From Tetrapisispora phaffii CBS 4417 (taxonomy: Eukaryota > Ascomycota > Saccharomycetes > Saccharomycetales > Saccharomycetaceae): a stretch of DNA of 64,000 bases. Where the stretch lies: assembly GCF_000236905.1 (NCBI RefSeq), contig NC_016523.1, forward strand, positions 682,001 through 746,000, in the 5' to 3' direction. Below are positions 63,588 through 64,000 of the stretch, piece after piece. The translations under genes and the position numbers were made by a program. The notes beneath the pieces were generated by a model. It worked only from the letters and a program-made list of their open reading frames with translations, ran no database searches and had not been told where the DNA came from. The stretch's first letter is position 1. Every line of letters begins with the position of its first letter.

Positions 63588-64000
63588 TTAACGTCTGAAA
63601 AGACCTAAGAAGCCACTCTTCTTTGTGGAGACTTCTTCTGCCTTTGCTGTTTCTGGTTCTTCTGGGGATGTGGAAGCTGAAGTTGAAGTTTCCTCGGTGT
63701 TGTTGTTTGAATCTTGTTCGTATTCTATGTAATTAAATGCTAAATCAAATAGAGTAGGTTTGCTAGGAACTGGTCTAATTACTGGTCTTAGAGGGAATAG
63801 ATTATTCAATTTGATGTATTTTGGATGGATATATTTAACACCATCATCTATTCTTTCAATAAGAGATAAATTGTATTTATCATTGGTAACAGCCCATCTA
63901 TTTTGATTCTTATTCATGTGCTTATCGTATTCAGCTAATGCGATGATGTTGTTCCAAGAGGATTTGATCGAATTTCTTAAATTTGAAACTTTATTAGAAT
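63588..64000 (-). CDS. SRP68: Signal recognition particle subunit Srp68, C-terminal part
   Basis: The frame runs open from the stop at 63588 to the right edge (137 codons visible), so the start lies outside; the methionine at 63917 is internal. The visible part begins SNKVSNLRNSIKSSWNNI, continues with RIDDGVKYIHPKYIKLNNLFPLRPVIRPVPSKPTLFDLAFNYIEY and ends in a Glu/Ser/Thr-rich tail finishing GFLGLFRR. The PxxxRPVPxKPxxFDLAxNYIxY block fits the Srp68 C-terminus that binds Srp72. SRP68 is next to IQG1 in S. cerevisiae on the same relative strand. The assignment rests on this motif and on position. Confidence 0.82.
   Translation of the reverse strand, partial: SNKVSNLRNSIKSSWNNIIALAEYDKHMNKNQNRWAVTNDKYNLSLIERIDDGVKYIHPKYIKLNNLFPLRPVIRPVPSKPTLFDLAFNYIEYEQDSNNNTEETSTSASTSPEEPETAKAEEVSTKKSGFLGLFRR

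Overview
The window is nuclear DNA of a budding yeast in the family Saccharomycetaceae. It is AT-rich and has intronless genes, Pol III tRNA genes ending in T runs, an Ndc10/Cbf2 homologue (a protein of point centromeres), and gene neighbourhoods that follow Saccharomyces cerevisiae. All S. cerevisiae names and gene orders used here come from memory; no search was run.

Layout, left to right: start of a TPO2/TPO3-type polyamine transporter (1-140, minus); a 4.1-kb gene-free stretch; CBF2/NDC10; BTN2 behind an array of heat-shock elements; SKN1/KRE6; a 2-kb intergenic with an in-frame minisatellite; tRNA-Gly(GCC); MCM6; GPH1; ARO8 (minus); tRNA-His(GUG); CHC1; a MIG2/MIG3 zinc-finger repressor (minus) with a 2.5-kb upstream region rich in Rgt1-type sites; SMB1 (minus); CHZ1; YPT31 (minus); FIR1; ZRG8 (minus); CLG1 (minus); KIP3 (minus); BOL2 (minus); NIF3; EDC1; CIN2 with a frameshifted 5' end; IQG1; a RING-CH membrane protein that I cannot match to any S. 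cerevisiae gene (minus); and the 3' end of SRP68 (minus, running off the right edge).

The gene order is informative. MIG-SMB1-CHZ1-YPT31-FIR1-ZRG8 matches six consecutive S. cerevisiae genes on chromosome V in order and orientation. Its flanks, CHC1 on one side and CLG1-KIP3-BOL2-NIF3-EDC1 on the other, match the paralogous chromosome VII region. CBF2-BTN2-SKN1 matches chromosome VII, while a KRE6 + GPH1 pairing matches the sister region on chromosome XVI. Genes expected between these (VPS62, KEX1, POX1, SPT16, SIP2/GAL83, NCS6, VAM7, SKI8, MDM34, COG1) are absent. This is the pattern of a post-whole-genome-duplication lineage whose duplicates were lost differently from Saccharomyces, for example a Tetrapisispora/Vanderwaltozyma-like yeast; the genus is inference. 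Breaks in synteny lie around MCM6/GPH1/ARO8 and between EDC1 and CIN2.

The genes are mainly housekeeping: kinetochore (Ndc10), replication (Mcm6), glycogen use (Gph1), amino-acid transamination (Aro8), traffic (Chc1, Ypt31, Srp68), mRNA splicing and decay (SmB, Edc1), cytoskeleton and cytokinesis (Kip3, Cin2, Iqg1, Fir1). They do not form one pathway. The most interesting signals are the split RING-CH (MARCH5-like) gene, the CIN2 frameshifts, the phased heat-shock array, the EDC1 transcript (upstream ORF overlapping the start codon plus a 3' poly(U) tract), the paired CGG-N6-CCG palindromes upstream of ARO8, the CGGANNA cluster upstream of the MIG gene, a Reb1/Tbf1 module, G-quadruplex tracts, and the minisatellite.
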